Source of the DNA: Bacteroidaceae bacterium | Lineage (GTDB): Bacteria > Bacteroidota > Bacteroidia > Bacteroidales > Bacteroidaceae | Assembly (NCBI GenBank): GCA_024698925.1 | Contig: JAILQO010000092.1 | Span: 1-44,820 of the forward strand | Direction: 5' to 3' | DNA length: 44,820 nucleotides | In this document: piece after piece, positions 44,352 through 44,820 of the stretch | Layout of the letters: each line of letters begins with the position of its first letter | Position numbering within the stretch: position 1 is the first letter of the stretch | The notes under the pieces: generated by a model | Databases searched by the model: none | Seen by the model: only the letters and a program-made list of their open reading frames with translations | What the model was told of the DNA's origin: nothing | Program-made: the position numbers and the translations under genes

Positions 44352-44820
44352 ATTCTGGTTGGTTTCTGAGCCAGTCGAAGAACCTCCGCCGTTGTCGTCT
44401 CCACCACCTTCAACGACCAGAGCAGCCTTGGCAGCCTTTTTGGCCTTGGCCTGTTCCTCGCGCGTCATGACATACTCGAAGGAAGGCTCGGTGTTGAGGA
44501 AACTTTGCACCTCGTCGTCCACATCGCCGCGAAGGTTGATGCGTGTGAAGTGAACCGCGGGGTTGAAGTCCTCCACATTGTCCACGCCCTGGCTGTTGGC
44601 TGTCGCGTAGAGGCGCATGAGGCCCTCGAAGTCCACACTGTAGCCCTGCTTCAGCAGCTCGCGCGTGCATTCCACCATATCGGAGAGTACGCCCTGAAGC
44701 GTGCCTACCGAGAAGCTGGAGCCGTGCTCGTGGATGTGTTGGGCCAGTGTGCGGAGCCCGATGGTCTCACGCTGCTGGATTGAACCATAGATCTTCTTTT
44801 CCGTGCAATTCTTGTCGCCC
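44211..44820 (-). CDS. Second HU-like DNA-binding protein with Gly/Asn tail, N-terminus cut by window edge
   Basis: The frame runs open from the right edge to the TAA at 44211, giving 202 residues; the start lies outside the window. Residues from the edge include IYGSIQQRETIGLRTLAQHI, then SVGTLQGVLSDMVECTRELL and a YSVDFEGLMRLYATA strand region, matching the layout of Bacteroidota HU-like proteins. An internal ATG (44678) is therefore not the start. After a basic and alanine-rich linker (EEQAKAKKAAKAALVV) comes the same Gly/Asn/Thr tail ending DPDDGDEG as in the gene at 8533. The folded domains of the two proteins differ clearly while the tails are identical. Confidence 0.82.
   Translation of the reverse strand, partial: GDKNCTEKKIYGSIQQRETIGLRTLAQHIHEHGSSFSVGTLQGVLSDMVECTRELLKQGYSVDFEGLMRLYATANSQGVDNVEDFNPAVHFTRINLRGDVDDEVQSFLNTEPSFEYVMTREEQAKAKKAAKAALVVEGGGDDNGGGSSTGSETNQNGGGTENGGSQGGGQNGGGTGTIDTGGNGGNTGGNGGSTDPDDGDEG

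Noticed and set aside
44679..44820. Right-edge HU-like gene starting at the internal ATG 44678
   Set aside because: The frame stays open upstream to the window edge and encodes the expected HU-like N-terminal part.

Overview
The window looks like a chromosomal segment of a Prevotella-like member of the Bacteroidales. The evidence is a repeated Bacteroidota promoter signature (a TAnnTTTG -7 box, often with a TTG/TTTG element 19-20 bases upstream, ahead of almost every operon), lack of strong Shine-Dalgarno sites, and many families typical of or restricted to that phylum: BT4734-like primase, DUF3987/VirE ATPase, Bacteroidota HU-like proteins with Gly/Asn tails, DUF5112/DUF5113 kinase, DUF5063, Porin_10 and a YbiT-like ABC-F protein. 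No tRNA, rRNA or CRISPR array was seen.

Layout. Bases 1-141 are the 3' end of a TraX-like membrane protein. Bases 469-8299 form a cassette bracketed by 36-base inverted repeats (34/36 identical). It holds an MmeI-like single-chain restriction-modification enzyme, a coiled-coil partner gene, a strong terminator, a helically phased six-copy ATTTGT array, and a promoter driving a 165-aa protein, a BT4734-like primase-type protein and a DUF3987 ATPase-like protein with a damaged P-loop. An HU-like gene follows. A second HU-like gene enters from the right edge in opposite orientation. The two share an almost identical tail and 3' flank, so the window interior lies between inverted repeats about 35 kb apart.

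Bases 9394-17473 are a signalling operon: a secreted TPR-like protein, a 1211-aa bipartite sensor kinase whose ATP-binding site and phospho-acceptor histidine lie in different halves, its response regulator, and a PcrA/UvrD helicase. Next come a secreted HExxH metallopeptidase-like protein, and a tightly overlapping group of uridine kinase, MltF-like lytic transglycosylase and Dna2-like nuclease-helicase. A 2-oxoacid:ferredoxin oxidoreductase operon follows (TPR-like, ferredoxin, alpha, a 57-aa membrane protein, beta, gamma), then a Porin_10 outer membrane protein.

On the minus strand (30.5-37.8 kb) lie a three-gene group (conserved hypothetical, TPR protein, Gfo/Idh/MocA oxidoreductase), an ABC-F protein with an intact first and ruined second ATP site preceded by a short promoter-hairpin unit, and a translationally coupled trio (DUF5063, RNase D-like exonuclease, RlmI-like methyltransferase) divergent from ftsK. 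After ftsK there is a nested palindromic repeat and a secreted GH31 glycosidase with a C-terminal PA14-like domain.

Most of the window is ordinary core chromosome. The parts most deserving a second look are the inverted-repeat cassette with its phased array, the split-function kinase, the short transcription unit upstream of the ABC-F gene, and the inverted HU-tail duplication.
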